Source of the DNA: Actinomycetota bacterium
GTDB taxonomy: Bacteria > Actinomycetota > Actinomycetes > Mycobacteriales > Pseudonocardiaceae
Direction: 5' to 3'
DNA length: 41,761 bases
Assembly (NCBI GenBank): GCA_021324675.1
Contig: JAJPIR010000177.1
Span: 1 to 41,761 of the forward strand
Made by a program: the position numbers and the translations under genes. Each line of letters starts with the position of its first letter. Position 1 is the first letter of the stretch. Below are positions 25,662-33,933 of the stretch, piece by piece. The notes under the pieces are model-generated. The model was not told the origin of the DNA. It ran no database searches and was given only the letters and a program-made list of their open reading frames with translations.

Positions 25662-26405
25662 ACCTTGTCACATCGGGCCCACCAGCCTCGCATCGCCGCT
25701 ACCCCGGGGTTGCTTGCCAGCGGCGCGGCACATTGCGCGGCTCGTGACCTGAATCGACGCTATTCGCGGGCACCGCCAGCTGCGGCGAATACCGAGCCCA
25801 CACTCGAACAGCAACCGGATAATGCCCGACACGGTGGTTGGGTTGCCGTGGCACGCCTCCAGATTGGCCATGACGACCGTGCCGGACAGCACCCGCTGCG
25901 GGGCAATGCCATAGGGGGACGGGTGGCACCGGCACGAGGGCGCCTAGTCGGCAGAATCTGATACCAGGTAGCTATGAACGGAAGCGCAACCCCAGTCGCA
26001 TCGTGCGCCGTTTGTTTGCAGGACCCACCAGCATCCCGGTAACAACCGCGGGGTTGCATCGTGCAGCTTCCTGATCGCTAGTCGATCATCCTAGCTCTTG
26101 CACAGGTGGCCGGTCTATCATGGCTCTCTAGGCGCCACCGTAGGCACGCGGCGAATCGTTGCCGCTGGCCAGTTCAATAATGGCCGAGTTAACTTCTCGA
26201 TGGCACGGTTACCTATGTTTGCCGGAGGACCCTCTTACTTGTAGCGTCAGGGAGTACCCGCTTTTCAGTCGGCTTACACATCGGCATGGACTCTGGCAAC
26301 ACCGACAGTTTTCTGCTGTCTTAAAAGTCCACTCTGGACTATTATGGCAAGCGGGCTCCCAGAACGTGTCGTAGCGTTCCGGGAAACTACGCCGAAGGAG
26401 ACGTC
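25662..26405. other. 744-base stretch, AT-richer in its second half, no recognisable gene
   Basis: Frames here are short and protein-unlike. From about 25960 the base composition falls below the surroundings, with several TTA/TAA runs. The last bases form the ribosome binding site (GAAGGAG) of the small gene at 26406. Confidence 0.5.
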
Positions 26406-26561
26406 ATGATCGTCCTTGGTATTATCTTACTTGTCCTGGGATGGCTGCTCGGGATCGGGATTCTTTGGACCCTAGGGATCATCTTGATAGTGGTCGGAGT
26501 GATCCTCGAGCTGCTTGGCGCCGTCGGACGCCCGGTACTCGGTCGGCGGCACTACTACTGA
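26406..26561 (+). CDS. DUF6131-type small membrane protein
   Basis: This 51-residue protein is almost entirely hydrophobic (MIVLGIILLVLGWLLGIGIL, then LGIILIVVGVILELL) and ends with GRRHYY. That form, two short helices plus an aromatic basic tail, matches small actinobacterial DUF6131-like proteins of unknown role. The ATG has a strong Shine-Dalgarno, GAAGGAG with a 5-base spacer. It is monocistronic behind a long leader region. Confidence 0.75.
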   Translation: MIVLGIILLVLGWLLGIGILWTLGIILIVVGVILELLGAVGRPVLGRRHYY

Positions 26562-26775
26562 GACGGGGGCGCGGGGCATGAGCGGCCTGTGCCCCTCGCC
26601 CACCTTGGGCAAGCCATCCCCGGTCGGCATCCAGGCTGACCGTCACAAACTATTCGCCCGGGAGCCGCTGGCGGTGCCGCGCAACCGGCTCCCGGACACC
26701 GGAAGGGACGCGAAGCAGTACGAGCTCACCTGGCAAGGGTCTACACCGGTGCACTGACCTTGCGGTCCTGCGCTT

Positions 26776-26819
26776 CGTCCTTTTGCAACAGAACAAACGT
26801 CCTTGCGCAGCGGAACAAA
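26776..26819. repeat. Imperfect 22-bp tandem repeat, two copies
   Basis: Two head-to-tail copies share CGTCCTT at the start and GAACAAA at the end, with four mismatches between them. No function is apparent. Confidence 0.6.
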
Positions 26820-26861
26820 CCCATGACTCGCCCTGCGCCGCTGACCGAGCTATGCACGGTG

Positions 26862-26920
26862 CTCGAGGCGGTCTCCCCCGCCTCATATCCTCTCGAGGCG
26901 GTCCCCCCGCCTCATATCCT
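26862..26920. repeat. Two tandem 29–30-bp hairpin units
   Basis: Each unit contains GAGGCGG and CCGCCTC, able to form a 7-bp stem (26865–26884 and 26895–26913), followed by ATATCCT. The copies differ only by one base in the loop. They lie downstream of the convergent sedolisin gene, so tandem transcription terminators are possible. Confidence 0.65.
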
Positions 26921-26974
26921 GACGTCTCCTTGGCCCCCGACGGCTACACCGTCAATCAGGCAACCACTAATCCG

Positions 26975-28567
26975 CTAATCCGCCGGGCTCGGATGCTGGC
27001 GCAGGCCAGCCAGTAGCCCGGTGCCGTCGGGCACGCCCAGCCCGGTGCAGGCGTCCCAGCCTGGGCCAGCCGCGTAGGCACCGTTGCTGCCGGTGGTGAT
27101 GTCCCGGAAACCGCGGGGAATGTTGTAAAGCGCTGGCTGCAACAGGCCCAGCCGCCGGTGGGCGGCCTGCGCCAAGCGGGTAACCAGCGCCGCCCACAGT
27201 GGCGCTACCGCGCTAGTTCCGCCGATCACGGTATCGATGCCATCGACCCGGACCCGGTAGCCGGTCTGCGGGTCTGCGACCGCAGCGACGTCCGGTACGC
27301 CACGTCCCGGCTTGCCGTGCCCGTTGCCAGGGCGCACCGGCACCCCGGCTGCGGCTTGCCAGCTCGGCCGGTCGAACGCGTCGCTGACCCCACCACCGGT
27401 GGCCCCGCGACCCGTGCCGTTGTTCCACACAGTCTCCGACAGCACTTCTCCGGTAACCGGGTTGGCCTGTAGCCGGGTTCCGCCGCACGCCAGAGCGTGC
27501 GGGCTGGAGGCAGGGAAATCGACGCGCGGACGCCCGTCGGAAGCGCCATCAGTGCTGCCACCGTCGCCGGCGGCCACGGTCACCGTCACTCCGAGCACCG
27601 CCGCGTCGGCGAGCGCGTCGTCCATGGCGCTGCGCGCCTGCACGATCCAGCCGTCTTCGCGCAGGCCCCAGCTGATGCTGATCGCCGTGGGCGTCGGGGT
27701 GGCATGCGCGGCGGCAGCAACGGCGTCGACGAAACCGGCATCGGTGTTGGGCGCGAAGTAGACGACCAGGGTGGCGCGGGGCGCCAGCGCACCGGCGACT
27801 TCAATATCCAGCAGCACCTCGCCGTCCGCGCCGCTGGGGTTGTGTTCTGGGGCGTTGGCCCCGCCGTCGACGCCTACCGCGTGCACCACCGGGGCGCTGA
27901 TGCCGAGACCGGCGAAGTAGGCGTCGAGATCGGCCTGCTCGAATCCGCCGCCAAGTTCGATGATGGCGATGGTGTGACCAGCACCGTCGGCGCCATCGGG
28001 AAAGTGGTAGATGCGGCCCAGCTGTACTGGGGTGTAGCTGGTCGACACCAAGGCCGACTCGGGGTAACGGATCTGCGGTCGGGCCTGCGGGCGATCGTCA
28101 AGCCCGAGTACCGCAGTCACCACGCCGTCCAGGACGGCGGGCACGCTGAGCGGTCTGGTGCGCACCCGGTGGGTGATCTCCGCGCCGGTCGAGTCCTGGC
28201 TGGTGATCAGCTCCAGGGCGGTGCCGAACATCCGGGCCACCGCTGCCGCGGTGGCCTCGATACGCACCTGCCGCGCGGCAGGGCGCACCGCCACCACTCG
28301 CGCACCGAGGGCGGTGACGGTCGCCGTCACCAGCTCGACATCAGTGGGATCAGCGCCGTAGGTGGCGGCAAATTGCGCCCCGGAGATCGGCGCCATGCCG
28401 GCGAGATCCGGCAGTTCGGCACGCCGACGCAAGACCAGCGTCACCTGGATCAGCGTGTCGGCTGGAACGGGATCGGCCGCGCGGATCGCGCGCGGCGATG
28501 GCCGCTGCTCACCGCCGGGAAGCGGGCGCAGGTCCAGCCCAGCGGGTTCAGGACTCGAACTGCTCAT
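26975..28567 (-). CDS. Sedolisin (S53, kumamolisin-like) serine-carboxyl peptidase
   Basis: This 530-residue peptidase has a pro-domain (about 20–160) and a subtilisin-like S53 catalytic domain. The predicted catalytic residues are Glu250 and Asp254 (GEVLLDIEV), Asp335 for the oxyanion hole (VAAGDGGS) and Ser452 (GGTSAVAPLW). The C-terminal calcium site is seen in DITTG...GPGWDACTG. Such enzymes are acid-active endopeptidases that cleave off their own pro-domain. The ATG at 28567 gives a Ser/Pro-rich start with no obvious signal peptide, as in kumamolisins; longer starts do not add one. It is divergent from the sigma factor gene. Confidence 0.92.
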   Translation of the reverse strand: MSSSSPEPAGLDLRPLPGGEQRPSPRAIRAADPVPADTLIQVTLVLRRRAELPDLAGMAPISGAQFAATYGADPTDVELVTATVTALGARVVAVRPAARQVRIEATAAAVARMFGTALELITSQDSTGAEITHRVRTRPLSVPAVLDGVVTAVLGLDDRPQARPQIRYPESALVSTSYTPVQLGRIYHFPDGADGAGHTIAIIELGGGFEQADLDAYFAGLGISAPVVHAVGVDGGANAPEHNPSGADGEVLLDIEVAGALAPRATLVVYFAPNTDAGFVDAVAAAAHATPTPTAISISWGLREDGWIVQARSAMDDALADAAVLGVTVTVAAGDGGSTDGASDGRPRVDFPASSPHALACGGTRLQANPVTGEVLSETVWNNGTGRGATGGGVSDAFDRPSWQAAAGVPVRPGNGHGKPGRGVPDVAAVADPQTGYRVRVDGIDTVIGGTSAVAPLWAALVTRLAQAAHRRLGLLQPALYNIPRGFRDITTGSNGAYAAGPGWDACTGLGVPDGTGLLAGLRQHPSPAD

Positions 28568-28832
28568 CTGCGCTGTATACCCGCACCGGATCGGATATTC
28601 ACAGCCCAGGTCCTTTGCCCTGGTGAGATGGCTGTGATCAGCCGTGCGAGGTAGCGACCGGGGCTGGGATACAACAACTGATGTACCCGCCCTGCGGGCT
28701 CTGCGGTAGGCCGAAGATGGTCTGTCAAGTGGACGACCGGCCGCTGGCCGTCCGACATATTGGTGCCCACGCACCGCCAAGTGTGCGCACAACCCGACAC
28801 GGTGGCTGGTCAATCAGCAAAAGGGGCACCCG

Positions 28833-29582
28833 GTGACTACGCTTTCAGTACTCGACCCGCAAGCGTCGTTGGCACCCATCGCGCGTCTTGCGCTTGCCGT
28901 CGGCAACGAGTCGGCGAGCACGCCGGGCAACGACCGCGAGGCCCTTGTCAGCGCGGCAGTCAATGGTGATCCGGTCGCCATCGATGCGGTGCTCCGCTGG
29001 ATCCGCCCTCTGGTGTTGCGGTACTGCCGCACCCGTGTCGGCGGTGGGGAACGGAGCTTCCCGTCTGCCGATGACGTGGCCCAGGAAGTGTGCATCGCGG
29101 TACTGACGGCCCTTCCCGGCTACCGCGACCAGGGCCGGCCGTTTCTCGCCTTCGTCTACGGCATCGCCGCGCACAAGGTGGCCGATGCTCACCGCTCGGC
29201 AGCGCGCAACCGCACCGAGCCGGTCCCCGATGTTCCGGATACAACGGATCTCGCCGATGGCCCGGAGGCACAGGTGATGAATGGCGAGTTCGCTGGGCGG
29301 ATGGCCAGATTGCTGGAGTCGGTGTCGGACAAGCAGCGCGAAATCCTGCACCTGCGGGTCGTGGTGGGACTTTCCGTAGAAGAGACCGCTGAAGCTGTGG
29401 GCTCGACTCCGGGCGCCGTGCGAGTGGCTCAGCACCGGGCACTGAACCGGCTGCGCGACCTACTCACGGCGAAACCATCTGCGCCTGGTCCGGGCGCCAA
29501 AACCAAGACCGCCACACCCGGCAACACCGGACCACGTGCGTTATTTACTGAGTGGACGGCACAAGGGCGAGCGGTGTGGTAG
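28833..29582 (+). CDS. SigD/ShbA-type ECF RNA polymerase sigma factor
   Basis: This 249-residue ECF sigma factor closely resembles mycobacterial SigD and streptomycete ShbA: RPLVLRYCRTRVGGGE, SADDVAQEVCIAVLTALPGYRDQGRPFLAFVYGIAAHKVADAHR (region 2) and KQREILHLRVVVGLSVEETAEAVGSTPGAVRVAQHRALNRL (region 4). ShbA drives transcription of the principal sigma gene in Streptomyces, while SigD acts in nutrient stress in mycobacteria; which applies here is unknown. The start is a GTG with AAAAGGGG upstream. The C-terminal 35 residues are a low-complexity tail. No anti-sigma gene follows. Confidence 0.9.
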   Translation: MTTLSVLDPQASLAPIARLALAVGNESASTPGNDREALVSAAVNGDPVAIDAVLRWIRPLVLRYCRTRVGGGERSFPSADDVAQEVCIAVLTALPGYRDQGRPFLAFVYGIAAHKVADAHRSAARNRTEPVPDVPDTTDLADGPEAQVMNGEFAGRMARLLESVSDKQREILHLRVVVGLSVEETAEAVGSTPGAVRVAQHRALNRLRDLLTAKPSAPGPGAKTKTATPGNTGPRALFTEWTAQGRAVW

Positions 29583-29691
29583 AGATGGCCTATGCAACAA
29601 TAACCCCGATGCCATCACCTGCTATGGCGGGTCGCCCCCGATCAATGCAGGTGCCGCTATCATTATCAATTGGCCAGCCGAGGAGAAGTCG

Positions 29692-30003
29692 ATGATCTCT
29701 TCTGAACCGCACCCTGCCGAGGGGATGGCGCGAGGTGGCACCGGCCGGCCAGCGCGCAAACAAGTCATGATAGCAATTTCAGCGTTATTGTTCGCCACCG
29801 CTTTTATTTTTGTGGCAGCGCCGGTCGCGACCGCAGCCGAAGCGGTCGCGACCAATAACATTGCCACCTTCTGGGAATACGACCCGTGCCGGGGCCAAAA
29901 ACCTGGCGTGTGTCCCGACTACTCCTTCAATCAGTTCAGCATGCAGAGAACAACATTGCCGGGCAATCAGTCCACGGGACATAACCCACTCTCGTCACCA
30001 TGA
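29692..30003 (+). CDS. Small secreted two-cysteine protein coupled to a histidine kinase
   Basis: This 103-residue precursor has a basic region (RPARKQ), a hydrophobic core (MIAISALLFATAFIFVAAP) and a likely signal-peptidase site after ATAA. The mature part is about 54 residues with two cysteines eight apart (DPCRGQKPGVCPDY). No family is recognised. The ATG at 29692 has GAGGAGAAG upstream. Its stop overlaps the start of the histidine kinase gene (ATGA), so they are translated together. That makes it a candidate ligand or accessory protein for the kinase, which is inference only. Local GC is lower than in neighbouring genes. Confidence 0.6.
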   Translation: MISSEPHPAEGMARGGTGRPARKQVMIAISALLFATAFIFVAAPVATAAEAVATNNIATFWEYDPCRGQKPGVCPDYSFNQFSMQRTTLPGNQSTGHNPLSSP

Positions 30004-31304
30004 ACGTTCTGGGTTGGCTACCCAAAAGTATCCACCTTTCCCCGTCGGCGAAGCAGGACGCGTTCCTGATTCCGGCGCTCTTCCTCCTCAACCTGTTCTT
30101 TTTCGCTTCCTGGCTCAAGTTGATCAACCTGGCGGCCGCCCCATGGTTGATCTTCATCTGGCTGTTTGCGGTGCTGATGCTGGTGCCCCTGGCCTGGCGC
30201 AACCGAGCCCCCGTCGCCATCTTTGCCATTGAATGGGTACTCAGCGTAGCCGGATGGCCCGTGATGCCCTGGTACACCCCAGTCGCAGGAGTTCCGCTCG
30301 CGCTTTACGCAGTCGCCGTCCACCGCCCTAAAAAAGCATCAGCACTCGCGCTACTTGCGTCTTTTGTCCCCATCGGATTGGGCGCCAGCGTAGCATTTAG
30401 AGTTAATGATGATTTTGCACACCAGCTCATGTCGTTTGTTCCCAATACCATCTTTCTCGTCATTGCCACAGTAGGAGCATGGGGTGCGGGCCGGGTCACC
30501 CAAGCCAGCAAGCAGCACGTGCAAGAGCTGGAGCGTGAGCGGGAGACCGTCCGCGAAGCAGTGACGGCCGAGCGCAGCCGGATTGCCCGGGAACTCCATG
30601 ACATCGTCTCTCACGCGGTGACCGCGATCGTGTTACAGGCCGCCGGCGCATCCCGCGTCGCCGAGAAGAACTTTGCACAGGTCAGGCAATCACTGGCGCA
30701 TATCGAGAGTACCGGCAAGCAGGCCATGGCAGAGTTGCGAAGGCTGCTCGGAGTGCTGGAAGCCAGTGCCGCCGGCAGTACCAGCAGCATCGACGAGTTG
30801 GCCCCGCAACCGGGACTGGCCGATTTACCCGTGCTGCTCACTTCCCTGCGCGAGACCGGCATGCCCGTCACCGTTCATGTCGAGGGAACACCACGCAATC
30901 TGGACCCCAGTATTGATCTGGCCGCGTACCGGATTATGCAAGAAGGCCTGACCAACGTACTGAAACACGCTGGCGTGAATTCTTACCCGCACCTGCGGTT
31001 GGTATGGGAAGAAAGCCGGCTGGTCATCCAGATCGACAACGACCTCAACGCGGCGGCGGCGAACCGCGGGCAGGCGCTGTCGGTCGGTCGCGGCCTGGCT
31101 GGCCTGCGGGCGCGGGCTCAGGCAGTCGGCGGGCGGCTACAGGCCGGACCCCATCACAACGGGGGGTACCGGTTGACTGCAACGCTACCGCTTTCGAACA
31201 CCGCGCACGGGACCGTCCACGACACCACCAGTGCACGCGCCGCCGGCGATGGCTTGGGCTATCAGGGGGCATCAGGGGGCAACCAAGGAAGGGTGTCAGC
31301 GTGA
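30000..31304 (+). CDS. Two-component sensor histidine kinase (NarL/DesK type)
   Basis: This 434-residue kinase has about six N-terminal membrane helices (20–165) with very short loops, then a coiled stretch, a HisKA_3 domain with phosphoacceptor His200 (RIARELHDIVSHAV), and a HATPase domain (N box NVLKHAG, G box GRGLAGLRARAQAVGG). The lack of an extracellular domain suggests that it senses the membrane or a partner protein. It is coupled to the secreted protein upstream and to the response regulator downstream (GTGA overlap). A tandem 10-base duplication occurs near its 3' end. Confidence 0.92.
   Translation: MNVLGWLPKSIHLSPSAKQDAFLIPALFLLNLFFFASWLKLINLAAAPWLIFIWLFAVLMLVPLAWRNRAPVAIFAIEWVLSVAGWPVMPWYTPVAGVPLALYAVAVHRPKKASALALLASFVPIGLGASVAFRVNDDFAHQLMSFVPNTIFLVIATVGAWGAGRVTQASKQHVQELERERETVREAVTAERSRIARELHDIVSHAVTAIVLQAAGASRVAEKNFAQVRQSLAHIESTGKQAMAELRRLLGVLEASAAGSTSSIDELAPQPGLADLPVLLTSLRETGMPVTVHVEGTPRNLDPSIDLAAYRIMQEGLTNVLKHAGVNSYPHLRLVWEESRLVIQIDNDLNAAAANRGQALSVGRGLAGLRARAQAVGGRLQAGPHHNGGYRLTATLPLSNTAHGTVHDTTSARAAGDGLGYQGASGGNQGRVSA
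31261..31280. repeat. 10-bp tandem duplication in the kinase 3' end
   Basis: ATCAGGGGGC occurs twice head to tail within the last codons of the histidine kinase gene, about 20 bases before the response regulator start. A change in copy number would shift the kinase frame and the coupling. Confidence 0.7.
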
Positions 31305-31978
31305 TCCGAGTCGTGGTAGTTGATGATCAGCCGCTGGTGCGAGCCGGCATCGTGATGCTGATCAACGCGGAAGACGACATCACCGTCGTCGCCGAAGCCG
31401 CCGATGGCGCGGAGGCAATGACCCAGATCCGCAACCACCGGCCGGATGTGGTGCTGATGGACGTTCGCATGCCGGGCACTGACGGCGTCACGGCAACCCG
31501 CGCCGTGGTCAATGAGGGCCTGACGGCGCAGAACGGCCAGCCCATCGGAGTGATCATCCTGACCACCTACCACATTGATGAAGCGGTGTACGCTGCGCTG
31601 CGCGCGGGCGCTTCGGGATTCCTGCTCAAGGACGCCGCCCCCGCTGAAATCGTCAACGCGATCCGCTCGGTGGTCGCTGGCGAAGCCTGGCTGGATCCGG
31701 CAGTGGCCCGCCGGCTCATCGACGAATTCGCCGCCCGGCCGGAGCCCCATACTCCGACGCCAGCAGAAATGGCTCAACTGACACCGCGCGAGCGGGAAGT
31801 GCTGTCTTTGATGGCGCGCGGTTTGTCGAATGCCGATGTCGCCGTCGAGCTGTTCATCAGCGAGGCCACGGTCAAGACGCATCTTGCCCGCGTCATGATG
31901 AAACTGGGCGTCCGCGAAAAGGCACAAGCGGTCGCCGCCGCCTACCAGACCGGCCTCGTCCAGCCGCCCGCCCGCTAA
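31301..31978 (+). CDS. LuxR/NarL-family response regulator
   Basis: This 225-residue regulator has a receiver domain with the phosphoacceptor Asp54 (DVVLMDVRMPG), the conserved Lys in GFLLKDA, and a C-terminal LuxR helix-turn-helix (LTPREREVLSLMARGLSNADVAVELFISEATVKTH). The GTG at 31301 overlaps the kinase stop by four bases and follows AAGGAAGGG. It is surely the partner of the upstream kinase. Confidence 0.95.
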   Translation: MIRVVVVDDQPLVRAGIVMLINAEDDITVVAEAADGAEAMTQIRNHRPDVVLMDVRMPGTDGVTATRAVVNEGLTAQNGQPIGVIILTTYHIDEAVYAALRAGASGFLLKDAAPAEIVNAIRSVVAGEAWLDPAVARRLIDEFAARPEPHTPTPAEMAQLTPREREVLSLMARGLSNADVAVELFISEATVKTHLARVMMKLGVREKAQAVAAAYQTGLVQPPAR

Positions 31979-31987
31979 CCCCAAGAC

Positions 31988-32049
31988 GCAGTCTGGATGC
32001 AGACTGCTGTTTCGGGGGCCTGATTTACCCCCGTCTGCATCCAGACTGC
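31988..32049. terminator. Large compound hairpin between convergent genes
   Basis: Outer arms of 17 bases (31988–32004 and 32033–32049) pair perfectly, and an inner GGGGG/CCCCC stem (32014–32018, 32028–32032) extends them across a 9-base bulge. The left arm also folds on itself (GCAGTCTG-GATG-CAGACTGC). Placed between the response regulator and the convergent coiled-coil gene, it probably stops transcription in both directions. Confidence 0.75.
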
Positions 32050-32068
32050 GGGCAGGAACGCCGGGCTG

Positions 32069-32551
32069 TCAGGCTTCGGAGAGGCGGGCAGGCGGGATCA
32101 GGCCCGTGACGATGGCGGGAACCCCCTTAGCCATCAATGTTCGAGCCCGGTCCGGAGCGCGCAGCAAACTCGCCTGCTGTCGATCCAGTACCCGAAGCGC
32201 GAGCTCGGTTTGCTTGTCGATGTCAGCCATCAGGGTGCGGTGGCGCTCGCTGTGGCCGGCATCGACGCGGCAGATGCGCGGAACCTCGAACATCGCCTGC
32301 CGGATCCCTTTCCATCGCCCCCCGGCCAGATCCTCGAACTCGCGCAGCAATGCAACAGCTTTCCGGTTCGCCTCTTCAGTGATTTCCTTGAGCCCGCGGT
32401 TCAACTCATCGATTCGCTGACTCTGCGTCTGATACTGCTCACGGAGCTCGGCTTCAGTTTCGGCAATAAGCTCTGCACGGCGTTGCTGCACCGCGATTCG
32501 CAATGCGTCGAATCGCTGGCGGATTGCGATGCGCAGTTCACGGTCGGTCAT
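32069..32551 (-). CDS. Coiled-coil hypothetical protein
   Basis: This 160-residue protein is dominated by long charged helices (residues 5–70, with RIAVQQRRAELIAETEAELREQ) and a second helical stretch near LALRVLDRQQASLL. It has no membrane segment or Cys-rich motif apart from one Cys. I recognise no family. The ATG at 32551 has GGAGGAGAT just upstream; an earlier ATG at 32584 does not. Confidence 0.6.
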   Translation of the reverse strand: MTDRELRIAIRQRFDALRIAVQQRRAELIAETEAELREQYQTQSQRIDELNRGLKEITEEANRKAVALLREFEDLAGGRWKGIRQAMFEVPRICRVDAGHSERHRTLMADIDKQTELALRVLDRQQASLLRAPDRARTLMAKGVPAIVTGLIPPARLSEA

Positions 32552-32924
32552 ATCTCCTCCGTCCGCAGCAGGTCCGCGGCCCACAGGATGACAAAGGGGG
32601 GCACCTAATCAGGTGAGATCAGGGTGACACTTCGAAATCACCAATGGACGACCTCAAGATGACAGCCCGCCCTCACATGATGTCAGCGCAGCAAACGTCC
32701 GATGAACGCACCAGCGATAAACACGCATCGGTGCACCGAATTCGACAGCAGCGCCGTTGTATGCGCGGCTGGCAACAGTAGCGTCGAACTCGATGACACC
32801 AAGTGATCATTGGCAGCTGACGAGGCTAGCCCTGGCCGAGCTTTGATAAGTTCCGTGGGGGTCGGTGCGCGCCCACCTCTGGCGCGCGCTGGGAGGCACT
32901 GCCGGCGAGGAGGAAGGCGACGCG
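32552..32924. other. 373-base stretch without a recognisable gene
   Basis: The region lies upstream of two divergent genes and should hold both promoters. I could not assign -35/-10 boxes with confidence. The final bases carry GAGGAGGAAGG, the ribosome binding site of the MEDS protein. Confidence 0.5.
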
Positions 32925-33878
32925 GTGGGCTCTGACGGCAGCAGCCGAGGTGGGTCGTTGGTACATCAGGGTTTGCTCTACGCAACGCAAAAAGAGTTCC
33001 TGGCAGGCACCCTGCCGTTCATCCAGCGGGGCTTGGAGCTGGGCGACTTGATCTGGGTGAAGTCGACGGTCCGCAATGCCAATTGCCTGCGCGCAGCGCT
33101 GGGGGCAGACGCCCGGCGAGTGGTCTTCGGCGACTGCAGCCAGTGGTACCGGCATCCGGTCCGGGCGCTGGCAGCGCTGAACCGTGCAGCCCGGGAGGGT
33201 GCCGGTAGGCAGCGCCTGCGGATGATCGGGGAGCCGTGGTACACGGCCAGCCCAGGACCCCAGCGGACCGAGCAGGCCCGTCATGAGTCGTTGCTCAACG
33301 TTGCTCTCGCCTCGGCGGACGCCTGTGTCCTGTGCACGTACGACACCCGGATGGTCGACGACGAGGTGGTCGCCCAGGTAGGCAGGACCCACCCGGAACT
33401 GGTCGTGGATGGCGGAGCACGATCAAGCCCGGACTACATCGACCCGGTGCTGTTCACAGCGGAGTGTGACTCCGCGCCCCTACCCGAGCCTCCCTCGTCC
33501 GCGCTCCAGCTCGCCTTCGACCACCTGGGTCAGCTGGCCACCTTGCGTGCCTTCATGACGTCCTACGCCACGTGGGCCGGCGCAGCTGCACAGTCGGTGA
33601 CCCAGTTCGTGCAGGCAGTCGATGAGGTCGCGACCAACGCCATCGAGCACGGTGGCGGATCCGGCGTGATCCGCATCTGGACCGGCCCGCGGACGATGTC
33701 GTGCGAGATCAGTGACACGGGCTCAGGTCTGACCGATCCCTTGGCCGGGCACCTGCCGCTGCCGCCCGGTCGGGCTGGTGGCTGCGGGCTGTGGTTAGCG
33801 CGCCAGTTTTGCGACCTCGTCGAGGTGCGCAGCGGTTCGGACGGCACTACCGTACGGTTGCATCTGAGCCTTGAGTGA
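32925..33878 (+). CDS. MEDS-domain anti-sigma-type HATPase protein (copy 1)
   Basis: This 317-residue protein joins an N-terminal MEDS (DcmR-like) sensory domain (LVHQGLLYATQKEFLAG onwards, to about 190) to a C-terminal RsbW-type HATPase. The ATP-binding N box is VDEVATNAIEHGGG, then ISDTGSGLTDP and GGCGLWLARQFCD. RsbW-type kinases bind a sigma factor and phosphorylate STAS antagonists. The GTG at 32925 was chosen for its strong GAGGAGGAAGG. The next gene is a paralogue with the same domain plan. With two STAS genes and a PP2C gene downstream, it forms a partner-switching module. Confidence 0.88.
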   Translation: MGSDGSSRGGSLVHQGLLYATQKEFLAGTLPFIQRGLELGDLIWVKSTVRNANCLRAALGADARRVVFGDCSQWYRHPVRALAALNRAAREGAGRQRLRMIGEPWYTASPGPQRTEQARHESLLNVALASADACVLCTYDTRMVDDEVVAQVGRTHPELVVDGGARSSPDYIDPVLFTAECDSAPLPEPPSSALQLAFDHLGQLATLRAFMTSYATWAGAAAQSVTQFVQAVDEVATNAIEHGGGSGVIRIWTGPRTMSCEISDTGSGLTDPLAGHLPLPPGRAGGCGLWLARQFCDLVEVRSGSDGTTVRLHLSLE

Positions 33879-33933
33879 GCACGGCGTGGACACTCCGGAT
33901 CGAGGTTTGACACCTCGGCCCCAGGGGCACTCA

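Larger units (their letters stand above)
26562..26974. other. Intergenic region with two tandem repeat pairs
   Basis: No credible gene is seen. The stretch separates the small membrane protein from the end of the convergent sedolisin gene and carries the two repeats annotated at 26776 and 26862. Confidence 0.5.

Noticed and set aside
27497-28654. 385-codon plus-strand ORF
   Set aside because: It is antisense to the sedolisin gene, which has complete catalytic motifs. The plus-strand translation has no recognisable domain.
32600-32660. Insertion sequence end (GGTGA/TCACC-like repeats)
   Set aside because: Short similar words are present, but there is no paired end, target duplication or transposase fragment.
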